Positions 7,229 through 16,717 of a DNA stretch of 64,000 nucleotides are shown piece after piece (position 1 is the stretch's first letter; every line of letters starts with the position of its first letter). The notes below the pieces were generated by a model. That model ran no database searches, was not told the origin of the DNA, and saw only the letters and a program-made list of their open reading frames with translations. This DNA is from Ectopseudomonas alcaliphila. Its GTDB lineage: Bacteria; Pseudomonadota; Gammaproteobacteria; Pseudomonadales; Pseudomonadaceae. The position numbers and the translations under genes are program-made. The stretch is from the NCBI RefSeq assembly GCF_900101755.1, contig NZ_FNAE01000005.1, forward strand, positions 270,664 through 334,663, in the 5' to 3' direction.

Positions 7229-9508
7229 TCAGGCCTGGATATTGGACGCCGGGTTGATCACCCGACCGAGACCCAGGTTGCGCAGCGCCAGGTGCAGGGT
7301 GCTGTAGATCAGGTGCGGGTTGTCCATGGTCATCACCTGGCCCAGCAGTTCCTTGGCCTTGCTCTGGGTGACCTGGCGCAGCAGCCATTTCACCTTGGGC
7401 AGGTTGGTGGCGTTCATCGACAGCGAGTCGAAGCCCATTGCCAGCAGCAGCACCGCCGCCGCCGGGTCACCGGCCATCTCACCGCAGATGCTCACCGGCT
7501 TGCCTTCGAGGTGCGCGTCGTTGACCACTTTTTGCAGCGCCTGCAGCACAGCCGGGTGGAGGAAGTCGTAGAGATCCGCCACGCGCGGGTTGTTGCGGTC
7601 GACTGCCAGCAGGTATTGGGTCAGGTCGTTGGAGCCGACCGAGAGGAAATCCACCTGACGCGCCAGTTCGCGGGTCTGATAAACCGCCGCCGGAATCTCG
7701 ATCATCACGCCGATCGGCGGCAACGGCACGTCCGTGCCTTCGTCACGCACCTCGCCCCAGGCACGGTGAATCAGGTGCAGCGCCTCTTCCAGCTCCTGCG
7801 TGCCGGAAATCATCGGCAACAGGATGCGCAGATTATTCAACCCTTCACTGGCCTTGAGCATGGCGCGGGTCTGCACCAGGAAAATTTCCGGGTGGTCGAG
7901 GGTCACGCGGATACCGCGCCAACCCAGGAAGGGATTCTCTTCCTTGATCGGGAAGTAGGACAGCGACTTGTCGCCGCCGATATCCAGGGTGCGCATGGTC
8001 ACCGGCAGCGGGTGGAAGGCCTGCAACTGCTCGCGATAGGTGGCGAGCTGCTCCTTCTCGCTGGGGAAGCGCTCATTGATCATGAACGGCACTTCGGTGC
8101 GGTACAGGCCGACGCCTTCGGCGCCGCGCTGCTGAGCGCGGGCCACATCGGCGAGCAGGCCAGTGTTGACCCACAGCGGCATGCGGTGGCCGTCAAGCGT
8201 CTCGCAGGGCAGTGCACGCAGGGCATCGAGCCCTTCGGTGAGCTGGCGCTCCTCCTCGACCACCTCCGCATACTGCTTGCTCAGCAGGTCGCTGGGGTTG
8301 GTGAAGACTTCACCATGGTAGCCATCGACGATCAGCTTGATGCCGTCGATCTTCGAATACGGCAGATCGACCACACCCATGACCGTGGGAATGCCCATGG
8401 CACGGGCGAAAATCGCCACGTGAGAGTTGCCCGAGCCGGTCACCGAGATCAGACCGACCAGCTTGCCTTCCGGCACTTCGCCGAGCATCGCCGGCGACAG
8501 CTCCTCGCTGACCAGGATGCTGTTATCCGGGTAGACCAGCGTGGTCTTGCGTTCTTCCTGCAGGTAGGCGAGCAGACGTCGACCGAGGTCGCGCACATCG
8601 GAGGCGCGCTCGCGCAGGTAGGCGTCATCCATCAGCTCGAAACGATTGACGTGATCGAGCACCACCTGGCGCAGAGCACCTTGCGCCCACTGGCCGGTAC
8701 GGATGACCTTGCGCACCTCGTTACCCAGTGCGGCGTCCTCGAGCATCATCAGGTAGACGTCGAACAGCGCGCGCTCTTCCTTGCGCAGCTGAGTGGCGAG
8801 CTTCTCGGACAGCTCCTGCATGTCCTCGCGCACCCAGCCGAGCGCCTTGTCGAACAACTCCAGCTCTGCAGCAATGTCATCGACGCTGCGGTCTGGAACC
8901 ACATTCAGATCAGCCGGGGGCAGCACCACCACAGCGGTGCCGACCGCTGCCCCCGGCGCACCCGGCACGCCGACGAACTTGGCCTCCTGCACGCCCTTGC
9001 CCTGGCGCCCCAGACCGCGAATCGAGCCGGTCGCCTCGGCATGGGCGATAACGCCGGCGAGCTGCGCGCTCATGGTGACCAGGAAGGCTTCCTCGCCCTC
9101 GTCAAACTGGCGGCGCTCCTTCTGCTGCACGACCAGAACGCCCATCACCCGACGGTGGTGGATGATCGGCGCCCCGAGGAAAGAGGCGTAACGCTCCTCG
9201 CCGGTCTCGGCGAAATAGCGGTAACGGGGGTGGCTGGCAGCGTCTTCGAGGTTCAGCGGCTCTTCGCGGCTACCGACCAGACCCACCAGGCCTTCGCTGG
9301 GGGCCATGCTGACCTTGCCGATGGAGCGCTTGTTGAGGCCGTCGGTGGCCATCAACACGAAACGGTTGGTTTCCGCATCGAGCAGGTAGACCGAGCAGAC
9401 CTGGCTGCCCATCGCTTCCTTGACCCGCTGCACGATGATCGACAGCGCCGCCTTGAGATCCTTGGCGGCGTTTACTTCCTGGACGATCTTGCGCAGCGTA
9501 TTGAGCAT
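7229..9508 (-). CDS. ptsP: PtsP, enzyme I of the nitrogen phosphotransferase system
   Basis: 759 residues. Begins with a GAF domain (about 1-165, MLNTLRKIVQEVNAAKDLKAA...), followed by the PEP-utilising enzyme I module: N-terminal domain, phosphohistidine site GSGNSHVAIFAR with His363, and C-terminal PEP-binding barrel (RTEVPFM, RGIRVTLDHPEIF, SVGSNDLTQYLLAVDRN, SICGEMAGDP). EI-Ntr takes phosphate from PEP to NPr and then EIIA-Ntr, linking nitrogen and carbon status (and, in Pseudomonas, virulence and polyhydroxyalkanoate control). Starts 18 bp after rppH stops, so rppH-ptsP form an operon, as in other gammaproteobacteria. Confidence 0.96.
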   Translation of the reverse strand: MLNTLRKIVQEVNAAKDLKAALSIIVQRVKEAMGSQVCSVYLLDAETNRFVLMATDGLNKRSIGKVSMAPSEGLVGLVGSREEPLNLEDAASHPRYRYFAETGEERYASFLGAPIIHHRRVMGVLVVQQKERRQFDEGEEAFLVTMSAQLAGVIAHAEATGSIRGLGRQGKGVQEAKFVGVPGAPGAAVGTAVVVLPPADLNVVPDRSVDDIAAELELFDKALGWVREDMQELSEKLATQLRKEERALFDVYLMMLEDAALGNEVRKVIRTGQWAQGALRQVVLDHVNRFELMDDAYLRERASDVRDLGRRLLAYLQEERKTTLVYPDNSILVSEELSPAMLGEVPEGKLVGLISVTGSGNSHVAIFARAMGIPTVMGVVDLPYSKIDGIKLIVDGYHGEVFTNPSDLLSKQYAEVVEEERQLTEGLDALRALPCETLDGHRMPLWVNTGLLADVARAQQRGAEGVGLYRTEVPFMINERFPSEKEQLATYREQLQAFHPLPVTMRTLDIGGDKSLSYFPIKEENPFLGWRGIRVTLDHPEIFLVQTRAMLKASEGLNNLRILLPMISGTQELEEALHLIHRAWGEVRDEGTDVPLPPIGVMIEIPAAVYQTRELARQVDFLSVGSNDLTQYLLAVDRNNPRVADLYDFLHPAVLQALQKVVNDAHLEGKPVSICGEMAGDPAAAVLLLAMGFDSLSMNATNLPKVKWLLRQVTQSKAKELLGQVMTMDNPHLIYSTLHLALRNLGLGRVINPASNIQA

Positions 9509-9526
9509 GCTCGATAGGGGTCCGTA

Positions 9527-10006
9527 TCAGTCGCGCACTATAAGACGCGGGGCAAGTTCCTTGAGCGCGCGGCGGTAAACCTCGCGCTTGAATGTGACCA
9601 CCTGGCCCAGCGGGTACCAGTAGCTGACCCAGCGCCAGCCATCGAATTCGGGCTTGCCGGTCAGGTCCATGCGCACCCGGTCTTCAGCCCCGGTCAGACG
9701 TAGCAGAAACCACTTCTGTTTCTGCCCGATGCACAGCGGCTGGCTATGCGTGCGCACCAGGCGCTGCGGCAGACGATAACGCAACCAGCCGCGGGTGCAG
9801 GCGAGGATCTTCACATCCCGCTCTTCGAGCCCGACCTCTTCATTCAGTTCACGGTAAAGCGCCTCTTCCGGCGATTCACGATCATTGATGCCGCCCTGGG
9901 GAAACTGCCACGCATCCTGGTTGATACGCCGGGCCCAGAGCACCTGGCCGACATCATTGGTCAGGATGATGCCGACATTCGGGCGGAAACCATCAGAATC
10001 GATCAC
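9527..10006 (-). CDS. rppH: RNA pyrophosphohydrolase
   Basis: 159-residue Nudix hydrolase that removes pyrophosphate from triphosphorylated mRNA 5' ends, initiating RNase E decay. The Nudix box [20 protein letters not shown] continuing VGL fits GX5EX7REUXEEXGU, and [10 protein letters not shown] is diagnostic for RppH. I choose GTG 10006 ([12 protein letters not shown]): it gives the usual Pseudomonas length and has GAGG about 8 nt upstream. The frame stays open further upstream without family similarity. Divergent from the HAD gene across a 145-bp spacer. Confidence 0.93.
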   Translation of the reverse strand: MIDSDGFRPNVGIILTNDVGQVLWARRINQDAWQFPQGGINDRESPEEALYRELNEEVGLEERDVKILACTRGWLRYRLPQRLVRTHSQPLCIGQKQKWFLLRLTGAEDRVRMDLTGKPEFDGWRWVSYWYPLGQVVTFKREVYRRALKELAPRLIVRD

Positions 10007-10151
10007 GGCAAGCAACCTCGTACACGCAAGTTCCGGCATTGTTCCACAAAGCCCACAACAGCAGCAACGCGGGTTTAGGCACAGTTTGAAAGCCCCACCA
10101 AAGCGGCTATTCTGGCGCCCCTCCCCCCTTTTGCAGAACAGGTACAGTACC

Positions 10152-10805
10152 GTGCGCTTGGCCCTTTTCGATCTCGACAACACCCTGCTGGCCGGCGACA
10201 GCGACCACAGCTGGGGCGAATTCGTCTGCCAGCGAGGCCTGGTCGACGCGGCCGAGTACCTGGCGCGCAACGACGCTTTCTATGCCGATTACTGCGCCGG
10301 CAAACTGGACGTGGTGGCCTACCAGAACTTCAGCCAGGCCATTCTTGGTCGCAGCGAAATGGCGCAGCTGGCGCAGTGGCACCGCGAGTTCATGGCAGAG
10401 GTGATCGAGCCGATCATCCTGGCCAAGGGCGAAGCACTGCTGGCCGAGCACCGCGCCGCTGGCGACAAACTGGTGATCATCACCGCCACCAACCGTTTCG
10501 TCACCGCGCCCATCGCCGAGCGCCTGGGCGTGGAAACGCTGATCGCCACCGAGTGCGGCATGCAGGAGGGTCGCTACACCGGGCAGATCACCGGCACGCC
10601 GTGCTACCAGGGCGGCAAGGTGACCCGGCTGAACGAGTGGCTGGCACAGACCGGGCACAACCTGGATGGTGCCTACTTCTACAGCGACTCGCGCAATGAC
10701 CTGCCGCTGCTGGAAGCCGTGGCCAACCCGGTGGCGGTCGACCCGGACGACGTACTGCGCGCCACCGCGCTCGAGCGCGGCTGGCCGGTGATTTCGTTGC
10801 GCTGA
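10152..10805 (+). CDS. HAD-superfamily (SerB-like, HAD-IB) hydrolase
   Basis: 217-residue cytosolic phosphatase-like protein. Motif I FDLDNTLL (Asp nucleophile, then Asp+2), motif II in VIITATN, motif III Lys in GGKVTRL and motif [15 protein letters not shown] are all visible. This is the subfamily IB arrangement that includes phosphoserine phosphatase-like and histidinol-phosphatase-like enzymes; the substrate is unknown. Start GTG 10152 ([10 protein letters not shown]) matches the family; the frame is open further upstream but overlaps the divergent rppH. Divergent rppH/HAD order is conserved in Pseudomonas. Confidence 0.88.
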   Translation: MRLALFDLDNTLLAGDSDHSWGEFVCQRGLVDAAEYLARNDAFYADYCAGKLDVVAYQNFSQAILGRSEMAQLAQWHREFMAEVIEPIILAKGEALLAEHRAAGDKLVIITATNRFVTAPIAERLGVETLIATECGMQEGRYTGQITGTPCYQGGKVTRLNEWLAQTGHNLDGAYFYSDSRNDLPLLEAVANPVAVDPDDVLRATALERGWPVISLR

Positions 10806-10816
10806 ATCGCGATGAA

Positions 10817-10880
10817 GTAGGGGGCGCCGTGCGCACCGCAAACCCCGTCATTAACAGCCGGTGCGCACGGCGCACCCTAC
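10817..10880. repeat. REP-like inverted repeat, GTAGGGTGCGCC class
   Basis: Left arm GTAGGGGGCGCCGTGCGCAC and right arm GTGCGCACGGCGCACCCTAC (ends 10880) are near-perfect complements around an AT-richer centre. Located 11 bp after the HAD stop. Confidence 0.8.
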
Positions 10881-10912
10881 AGACAAATCGCTGCCGGTAC
10901 GCCCTGCGATTC

Positions 10913-11048
10913 TGCAGGAGCGGCTGGGCGGCATTCGCTTCAGCCGCGAAGCTTGATAACCAGGCAATCGCGGCTGAAGCCGCTCCTACAGCAAGCAACA
11001 AGGCCGCGCGGAATCTTAGCCCGTAGCCCGGATGCAATCCGGGAAATC
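10913..11048. repeat. REP cluster: GTAGGAGCGGC element plus GTAGCCCGGATG half-element
   Basis: TGCAGGAGCGGCT (10913) and its partner ending CCGCTCCTACA (10990) bracket CAGCCGCGA/TCGCGGCTG inner arms; the left arm carries an insertion. It is followed by a single GTAGCCCGGATGCAATCCGG arm at 11023. Three different REP classes therefore sit within 230 bp between the HAD gene and the DUF2269 gene. I see no gene here. Confidence 0.7.
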
Positions 11049-11052
11049 AGAG

Positions 11053-11493
11053 TCAGGCCGGCTTGGCGCCCATGAGCGCCATGATGGCGATCAATAGCAG
11101 CAGAATCAGCCCGGCATAGATCAGGCACAGGCGCTTGAGCGATGTCGGCGCTGGTGTATCACACAGCGCACGCCATACCGCCAAGCGACCAGCCAAGAGC
11201 AAGCCGAGCAGCATCATCACCGCATAGAGAATGCTGCCCAGCAGCAGCCAGGTCTGCCCCAGCGGCCAGCCGGCGGTGTCCACCAGCCAGTAGCCGGTAA
11301 CTGGCAGGCTCAGCGACAGCACGGCGAACGTCGGGAAGCTGAACAACAGGGTCACGCGCAGCTTGCGCGCCAGCACGGCGGCATCACCACCGCGCTGCGC
11401 CTTGAACAGCATGACGCCGTGGGCGATCAGGCCGAGCAGCAGCAACACGCCAGGGGCGCTGTGGAGAATACGAACCAGCAGATAATGTTCCAT
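11053..11493 (-). CDS. DUF2269-like small integral membrane protein
   Basis: 146 residues with four clear hydrophobic helices (about 8-28, 48-68, 78-102, 122-143). N-terminus MEHYLLVRILHSAPGVLLLL resembles predicted DUF2269 membrane proteins. No catalytic motif; the function is unknown. It converges with the HAD gene and lies in the same orientation as ilvA, separated from it by a REP palindrome. Confidence 0.65.
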   Translation of the reverse strand: MEHYLLVRILHSAPGVLLLLGLIAHGVMLFKAQRGGDAAVLARKLRVTLLFSFPTFAVLSLSLPVTGYWLVDTAGWPLGQTWLLLGSILYAVMMLLGLLLAGRLAVWRALCDTPAPTSLKRLCLIYAGLILLLLIAIMALMGAKPA

Positions 11494-11521
11494 CGAGGCT
11501 TCCTTGGTTATCAGGCGATTA

Positions 11522-11576
11522 CGTAGGGCGGGTGTAACCCGCCAGCGCGCTGTTGGCGGGTTGCACCCGCCCTACG
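11522..11576. repeat. REP-like inverted repeat, CGTAGGGCGGGTG class
   Basis: Arms CGTAGGGCGGGTGTAACCCG and CGGGTTGCACCCGCCCTACG pair over 20 bp with one mismatch around GCCAGCGCGCTGTTGG. It lies between the ilvA 3' end and the DUF2269 start, and could act as the 3' end structure of ilvA mRNA. Confidence 0.8.
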
Positions 11577-11591
11577 GTTCGAAGGCAGCTT

Positions 11592-13106
11592 TCAGCCCAG
11601 AAACAGGCGATAAGCGGGATTTTCGCTCTCATCCCAGTAGGGGTAACCGATGGCGTCCAACGCCGCCGGCACCAGATGACGCTCGTCTGCCGGCACCTGC
11701 AGCGCCGCCAGTACGCGGCCATCGGCGGCCCCGTGATTGCGGTAGTGGAACATCGAGATGTTCCAGCGCCCACCCAGCTTCTGCAGGAAGTTGAACAGCG
11801 CGCCCGGACGCTCGGGAAACTCGAAACGCAGCACCATCTCGTCACCGACACCGGCGGCATGACCGCCGACCATGTGGCGGATGTGCAGCTTGGCCAGCTC
11901 GTTGTCGGTCAGGTCCAGCACCGGGAAGCCCTGCGCCCGCAGCCCCTCGACCAGCGCCTGGCGCGGGTCGTTCTCCGGATGGGTCTGCACGCCGACGAAG
12001 ATGTGCGCTTCGCGATCGGTGTGATAGCGGTAGTTGAATTCGGTGATCTGGCGCTTGCCCACCGCCTCGCAGAAGGCCTTGAAGCTGCCGGGCTGCTCGG
12101 GAATGGTCACGGCGATGATCGCCTCGCGCTTCTCGCCCAGCTCGGCGCGCTCGGCAACGTGACGCAGGCGGTCGAAATTGACGTTGGCGCCGGAATCGAT
12201 GCCCACCAGCACTTCACCGTTAGCGCCCTGACGCTCGACGTACTTCTTGATCCCGGCCACAGCCAGCGCACCGGCCGGCTCGGTGATCGAACGGGTATCG
12301 TCGTAGATGTCCTTGATCGCCGCGCAGATCTCATCGGTACTGACGGTGATCACTTCATCGACGTGATCCTTGCAGATATCGAAAGTGTGCTGGCCGATCT
12401 GCGCCACCGCCACGCCGTCGGCGAACAGCCCGACCGTCGGCAGTACCACGCGAGAACCGGCGGCCATGGCGGCCTGCAGGCAGTTGGAATCGTCCGGCTC
12501 GACCCCGATCACCTTGATTTCCGGGCGCAGGTATTTCACGTAGGCCGCGATGCCGGCGATCAGGCCACCGCCACCGACCGGTACGAAGATGGCATCGATA
12601 TGGCCCTGGTGCTGGCGCAGCACCTCCATGGCCACGGTGCCCTGGCCGGCGATCACCAGTGGATCGTCGTACGGGTGAATGTAGGTATAGCCCTTCTCCT
12701 CCACCAGCTTCAGCGAATGCGCCAACGCCTCGGGGAAAGCGTCGCCGTGCAGCACCACCTTGCCGCCCCGCGAGCGCACGCCCTGCACCTTCAGCTCCGG
12801 CGTGGTGCGCGGCATGACGATGGTCGCCTTTACGCCCATATGCTTGGCAGCCAGGGCCAAGCCCTGCGCGTGGTTGCCGGCCGAGGCGGTGACCACACCG
12901 CGCGCCAGCTCTTCGGCGGACAGTTGCGCCAGCTTGTTGTAGGCGCCGCGAATCTTGAACGAGTACACCGGCTGCAGATCCTCGCGCTTGAGCAGAATCT
13001 GGCTGCCCAGCCGCTCACTGAGCTGACGGGCGGGTTGCAGCGGGGTTTCCACCGCGACGTCGTAGACGCGCGAGGTGAGGATCTTCTTCACGTACTGTTC
13101 GAGCAT
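11592..13106 (-). CDS. ilvA: Biosynthetic threonine ammonia-lyase (threonine deaminase)
   Basis: 504 residues. PLP enzyme deaminating L-threonine to 2-oxobutanoate, the first step of isoleucine synthesis. The catalytic PLP-lysine motif [12 protein letters not shown], the substrate loop [13 protein letters not shown], and the PLP-phosphate glycine loop [16 protein letters not shown] are present. The C-terminus contains two ACT-like regulatory domains (about residues 330-500, including [19 protein letters not shown] and [14 protein letters not shown]) for allosteric isoleucine/valine control, as expected for the long biosynthetic type. Divergent from rpiA, as in PAO1. Confidence 0.96.
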   Translation of the reverse strand: MLEQYVKKILTSRVYDVAVETPLQPARQLSERLGSQILLKREDLQPVYSFKIRGAYNKLAQLSAEELARGVVTASAGNHAQGLALAAKHMGVKATIVMPRTTPELKVQGVRSRGGKVVLHGDAFPEALAHSLKLVEEKGYTYIHPYDDPLVIAGQGTVAMEVLRQHQGHIDAIFVPVGGGGLIAGIAAYVKYLRPEIKVIGVEPDDSNCLQAAMAAGSRVVLPTVGLFADGVAVAQIGQHTFDICKDHVDEVITVSTDEICAAIKDIYDDTRSITEPAGALAVAGIKKYVERQGANGEVLVGIDSGANVNFDRLRHVAERAELGEKREAIIAVTIPEQPGSFKAFCEAVGKRQITEFNYRYHTDREAHIFVGVQTHPENDPRQALVEGLRAQGFPVLDLTDNELAKLHIRHMVGGHAAGVGDEMVLRFEFPERPGALFNFLQKLGGRWNISMFHYRNHGAADGRVLAALQVPADERHLVPAALDAIGYPYWDESENPAYRLFLG

Positions 13107-13215
13107 GGCGATTTCGCAGGCGTTCAGGCTTTGAGAGGACTGCCGAGTCTACCCCAGCGCTGCGCCGGGCGACCATACGAAACGCACGGCTTTTAGGGGC
13201 ATATACGCCCCGTCA

Positions 13216-13257
13216 GCAAGCCATTTACGGCTATAGCAAGTCACTTGCGGCTATAAT
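13216..13257 (+). promoter_or_regulatory. rpiA promoter: 20-bp tandem repeat ending in TATAAT
   Basis: GCAAGCCATTTACGGCTATA (13216-13235) is followed directly by GCAAGTCACTTGCGGCTATA (13236-13255), 17 of 20 identical. The second copy runs into a consensus -10 TATAAT at 13252-13257. No good -35 is seen at 16-18 bp, suggesting activator dependence or an extended -10. Expected start is near 13264, giving a ~34-nt leader before rpiA. Confidence 0.6.
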
Positions 13258-13297
13258 TCGCGCCTTGTCCTCCCACCTTCCCAGGCATTCCCCCGCG

Positions 13298-13969
13298 ATG
13301 AACCAGGATCAGCTGAAACAGGCCGTGGCCCAGGCCGCCGTCGACCACATTCTCCCGCGCCTCGACAGCAAGAGCATCGTCGGCGTCGGCACCGGCTCCA
13401 CCGCCAACTTCTTCATCGACGCGCTGGCCAAGCACAAGATGGACTTCGATGGCGCCGTCGCCAGCTCCGAAGCCACCGCCGCGCGCCTGAAGGGTCATGG
13501 CATCCCGGTCTACGACCTCAACAGCACCGCCGAACTGGAGTTCTACGTCGACGGCGCCGACGAGAGCGACGAGCGTCTGCACCTGATCAAGGGCGGCGGC
13601 GCGGCGCTGACCCGCGAGAAGATCGTCGCGGCCGTGGCCAAGACCTTCATCTGCATCGCCGATGCCAGCAAGCTGGTACCGGTGCTGGGCGCCTTCCCGC
13701 TGCCGGTGGAAGTCATCCCCATGGCCCGCAGCCACGTCGCCCGCGAGCTGGTGAGACTGGGCGGCGACCCGGTCTATCGCGAAGGCGTGCTGACCGACAA
13801 CGGCAACGTCATCCTCGACGTGCACAACCTGTCGATCACCGATCCGGTAAAGCTGGAGGCGGATATCAACGCTATCGTCGGCGTAGTCACCAATGGCCTG
13901 TTCGCCGCCCGCCCGGCCGATCTGCTGCTGCTCGGCACCGCCGAAGGCGTGAAAACGCTCAAGCGCTGA
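13298..13969 (+). CDS. rpiA: Ribose-5-phosphate isomerase A
   Basis: 223 residues. Interconverts ribose-5-P and ribulose-5-P in the pentose phosphate pathway (cytosol). The phosphate loop [13 protein letters not shown], the DGADE motif (VDGADESDE), and [12 protein letters not shown] with the catalytic Lys are intact. ATG 13298 ([20 protein letters not shown]) gives the family length; an in-frame codon at 13265 would overlap the presumed transcription start. Divergent from ilvA. Confidence 0.97.
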   Translation: MNQDQLKQAVAQAAVDHILPRLDSKSIVGVGTGSTANFFIDALAKHKMDFDGAVASSEATAARLKGHGIPVYDLNSTAELEFYVDGADESDERLHLIKGGGAALTREKIVAAVAKTFICIADASKLVPVLGAFPLPVEVIPMARSHVARELVRLGGDPVYREGVLTDNGNVILDVHNLSITDPVKLEADINAIVGVVTNGLFAARPADLLLLGTAEGVKTLKR

Positions 13970-13990
13970 GAAGCCAGCAGTCGCTTCAAT

Positions 13991-14052
13991 CGTAGCCCGG
14001 ATGAAATCCGGGGCAGACGCACTGGACTTTCCCGGATTGCATCCGGGCTACG
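13991..14052. repeat. REP-like inverted repeat, GTAGCCCGGATGCAATCCGGG class
   Basis: Arms CGTAGCCCGGATGAAATCCG (13991) and CGGATTGCATCCGGGCTACG (ends 14052) form a palindrome in the convergent gap between rpiA and the DUF3703 gene. Confidence 0.8.
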
Positions 14053-14071
14053 AAACATGTCAATGCGCCGT

Positions 14072-14407
14072 CTACTCAAGCAAACGGCGCAGCTCCTCGC
14101 TTATCGACATGGGTTGAAAAGCACTAACCCGCGCCCGCCCGGTATTGCCGACGGGCACCCAGATACGCGAGAACAGCAGCGCCGCCAGGATACGTGGCAC
14201 TTGTCCCAGCACCTCACGCGCATCCCCTTGTTGCCAGCCGGCCCGCAGCATCAACCAGTGCGAACGCGCATGCAGCCACGGGCGACGCTGAGTAAGGACG
14301 TGCGCGCGCTCCAGCCAGACCAGCGCTTTGTCGCTACGGTGTGCGCGCAGTTCTTCTTGCGCCTGAACGAAAGCCTCGTCGATAGCCTTGCGTAGTTCCA
14401 CCTGCAT
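14072..14407 (-). CDS. DUF3703 family protein
   Basis: 111 residues, mostly helical and basic: MQVELRKAIDEAFVQAQEEL... with HVLTQRRPWLHARSHWLMLR, a pattern I recognise as DUF3703, a small cytosolic family often next to heavy-metal resistance genes. Function unknown. An ATG at 14422 overlaps the cadA stop (ATGA), but the ATG at 14407 has GAGGGG at suitable spacing, so I use 14407. It lies directly downstream of cadA on the same strand and is probably co-transcribed under CadR. Confidence 0.7.
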   Translation of the reverse strand: MQVELRKAIDEAFVQAQEELRAHRSDKALVWLERAHVLTQRRPWLHARSHWLMLRAGWQQGDAREVLGQVPRILAALLFSRIWVPVGNTGRARVSAFQPMSISEELRRLLE

Positions 14408-14418
14408 GCCAGCGCCCC

Positions 14419-16638
14419 TCATTTGCGCAACAAGCGCAGACCGTTGAACACCACCATCAGGCTCACGCCCATGTCGGCGAACACGGCCATCCACATGGTC
14501 GCCTCGCCCGCCAGGGTCATGCCCAGAAATACCGCCTTGATGCCCAGCGCCAGCACGATGTTCTGCACGAGAATGGCGTGGGTCTGGCGGGACAGACGAA
14601 CGAATGTCGGGATCTTGCGCAGATCGTCATCCATCAGCGCGACATCCGCCGTCTCGATGGCCGTGTCGGTGCCGGCGGCGCCCATGGCGAAGCCGATCTC
14701 GGCCTTGGCCAGTGCCGGCGCATCGTTGATGCCATCGCCGACCATCCCGACCACCTTACCCTGCAACTGACGCGCCTCGACCCAGGCCAGCTTGTCCGCC
14801 GGCAACAGATCGCCATGCGCCTCATCGACACCGACCTGTTCGGCGATGGCCGCTGCGGTGTGGGCGTTGTCGCCCGTCAGCATGCAGGTGCGCACACCCA
14901 GTCCGTGCAGTTCGGCGACCGCCTCGCGGCTGCTCTGGCGCACCGTGTCGGCCACGGCGAAGAGCATCAGCGCACGCTGCTCGTCGCACAGCACCACCAC
15001 GCTCTTGCCCTGGCGCTCCAGCGCCTGCAGGCGCTCTTCCAACGGCGTGGAGCACAGCCCAAGCTCCTCGACCATGCGGTGGTTGCCTATATAAAGCAGC
15101 TTGCCGTCAACCGTCCCCCTGGTGCCGCGCCCAGGCAACGCTTCGAAGTCCGCCACATCGAGCAACGCCAGACCTTGTTCCTCGGCATGCAGGGCCAATG
15201 CCCTGGAAACCGGATGATCCGAACGCGCAGCCAGGCTCGCAGCCCAGGCGGCGTGCATCGGCTCATCCACGTCCAGCAGTTGGAGGCTGTCGGTCTGTAC
15301 CGGCTTGCCATGGGTCAGGGTGCCGGTCTTGTCCAGCGCCAGCAGGGCCAGGTGCCGGCCGTTCTCCAGATAGACGCCGCCCTTGATCAGAATGCCCTTG
15401 CGTGCAGCGGCCGCCAGACCGCTGACGATGGTCACCGGCGTAGAGATCACCAGCGCACAGGGACAGGCCACCACCAGCAGTACCAGGGCGCGGTAGACCC
15501 AGTCGAGCCAAGCGCCGCCCATCAGCAGTGGTGGAAATACGGCGACCGCCAGAGCGAAGGCGAATACTGCCGGGGTGTAGATGCGCGAGAACCGGTCGAC
15601 GAAGCGCTGAGTCGGCGCGCGCGAGCCCTGCGCCTCCTCCACCGCATGGATGATGCGCGCCAGCGTGGTATCACGCGCGGCCGCCGTCACGCGAAACTCC
15701 AGCGAGCCCGCCTCATTGATGGTACCGGCGAAAACCGCATCACCCGTCCGCTTTTCCACCGGCAGGCTTTCGCCGGTGATCGGCGCCTGGTTGACCGTCG
15801 ACGCGCCGCCGACCACCTCACCATCGAGGCTGATGCGTTCACCAGGACGCACGCGCACCACCGCGCCCAGACTGATAGCCTGCACGTCGACCTCCTGCCA
15901 ACTGCCATCAGCCTGCTGCACGGTGGCGCGTGGCGGCGCCAGATCCATCAGCCCGCGTATGGCGTTGCGAGCCCGATCCAGCGAGCGCGCCTCGATCAGC
16001 TCGGCCAGGGTGAACAGCACCATCACCATCGCCGCTTCCGGCCACTGGCCGATCAGCACTGCGCCGGTCACGGCGATGCTCATCAGGGCATTGATATTGA
16101 GGTTGCGGTTCTTCAGGGCGATCCAGCCCTTCTTGTAGGTGCTCAGTCCACACAGGCCGATGGCGGCGATAGCCAGCAGCGCCACCAACAAGTCCGGGCC
16201 GAGCCCGGCGAAATGCACGACTTCCGAAGCTGTAGCCAGGACACCTGCCAGCACCAGCGGCCACCAGGGCTTTGTCGCGGGTGCAGCAACTGGCTTCTGC
16301 GCAGAACGATCATCTTCGACCTGCGGGGTAAAGCCCAATGCGCGTATGGCCGGCAGCACCTGCGCCAGCACGCCTTCGTCATGGCTCACGGTCAGCACGC
16401 GCTGCAGCAGATTGAAATGCAGGCCGGCCACGCCAGGCAGGCGCCCCAGCGCGTCGCGAAGCAGGCGCTCTTCGGTGGGGCAATCCATCTGCTCGATGCG
16501 GATGCGGGTACTGCACACCCCCGCCAGCACGGCGTCCGCTGGCTGCGGCGCGGCCTCGCGATTGTGTCCAGCGTGATCGTGGGCATGCTCAGGGTGAGCA
16601 GGTGGCTGTTGGTGCGAGTGATCGCAGCAGCGGCTCAT
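14419..16638 (-). CDS. cadA: Heavy-metal P1B-ATPase (Cd/Zn/Pb efflux)
   Basis: 739 residues. Exports Zn2+, Cd2+ or Pb2+ across the inner membrane with ATP. N-terminus is Cys/His-rich (CCDHSHQQPPAHPEHAHDHA), followed by an HMA domain with the divergent metal motif MDCPTEE (about residue 60) rather than CxxC. The transmembrane Cys-Pro-Cys is in VACPCALVISTPV; the phosphorylation site is DKTGTLTHG; the actuator loop ITGESLPVEK and hinge GDGINDAPALAKA are present. Start ATG 16638 has GGAG 7 nt upstream. Divergent from cadR across a MerR-type promoter. Confidence 0.95.
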   Translation of the reverse strand: MSRCCDHSHQQPPAHPEHAHDHAGHNREAAPQPADAVLAGVCSTRIRIEQMDCPTEERLLRDALGRLPGVAGLHFNLLQRVLTVSHDEGVLAQVLPAIRALGFTPQVEDDRSAQKPVAAPATKPWWPLVLAGVLATASEVVHFAGLGPDLLVALLAIAAIGLCGLSTYKKGWIALKNRNLNINALMSIAVTGAVLIGQWPEAAMVMVLFTLAELIEARSLDRARNAIRGLMDLAPPRATVQQADGSWQEVDVQAISLGAVVRVRPGERISLDGEVVGGASTVNQAPITGESLPVEKRTGDAVFAGTINEAGSLEFRVTAAARDTTLARIIHAVEEAQGSRAPTQRFVDRFSRIYTPAVFAFALAVAVFPPLLMGGAWLDWVYRALVLLVVACPCALVISTPVTIVSGLAAAARKGILIKGGVYLENGRHLALLALDKTGTLTHGKPVQTDSLQLLDVDEPMHAAWAASLAARSDHPVSRALALHAEEQGLALLDVADFEALPGRGTRGTVDGKLLYIGNHRMVEELGLCSTPLEERLQALERQGKSVVVLCDEQRALMLFAVADTVRQSSREAVAELHGLGVRTCMLTGDNAHTAAAIAEQVGVDEAHGDLLPADKLAWVEARQLQGKVVGMVGDGINDAPALAKAEIGFAMGAAGTDTAIETADVALMDDDLRKIPTFVRLSRQTHAILVQNIVLALGIKAVFLGMTLAGEATMWMAVFADMGVSLMVVFNGLRLLRK

Positions 16639-16667
16639 GGCAAATCTCCGTCGGGTATCTGTTGCCG

Positions 16668-16698
16668 AGTACACACCCTGTAGTCACTATAGGGTCAA
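16668..16698 (-). promoter_or_regulatory. CadR-controlled cadA promoter with MerR-type dyad
   Basis: On the minus strand, -35 TTGACC (16698-16693) and a -10-like TGTACT (16673-16668) are separated by 19 bp, the over-long spacer typical of MerR-family promoters. The spacer contains a dyad at 16675-16695 with arms ACCCT and AGGGT and inner TAGT/ACTA. This matches the P. putida CadR operator as I remember it. CadR would bend the DNA to align the two hexamers on metal binding. Confidence 0.8.
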
Positions 16699-16717
16699 GC
16701 ACCCACGGAGCGATCCC

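Noticed and set aside
7292..9517. 741-codon open frame antisense to ptsP
   Set aside because: A mirror of a GC-rich, codon-biased gene: composition is Gln/His/Arg-rich, with no family motif. ptsP on the other strand has complete domain signatures.
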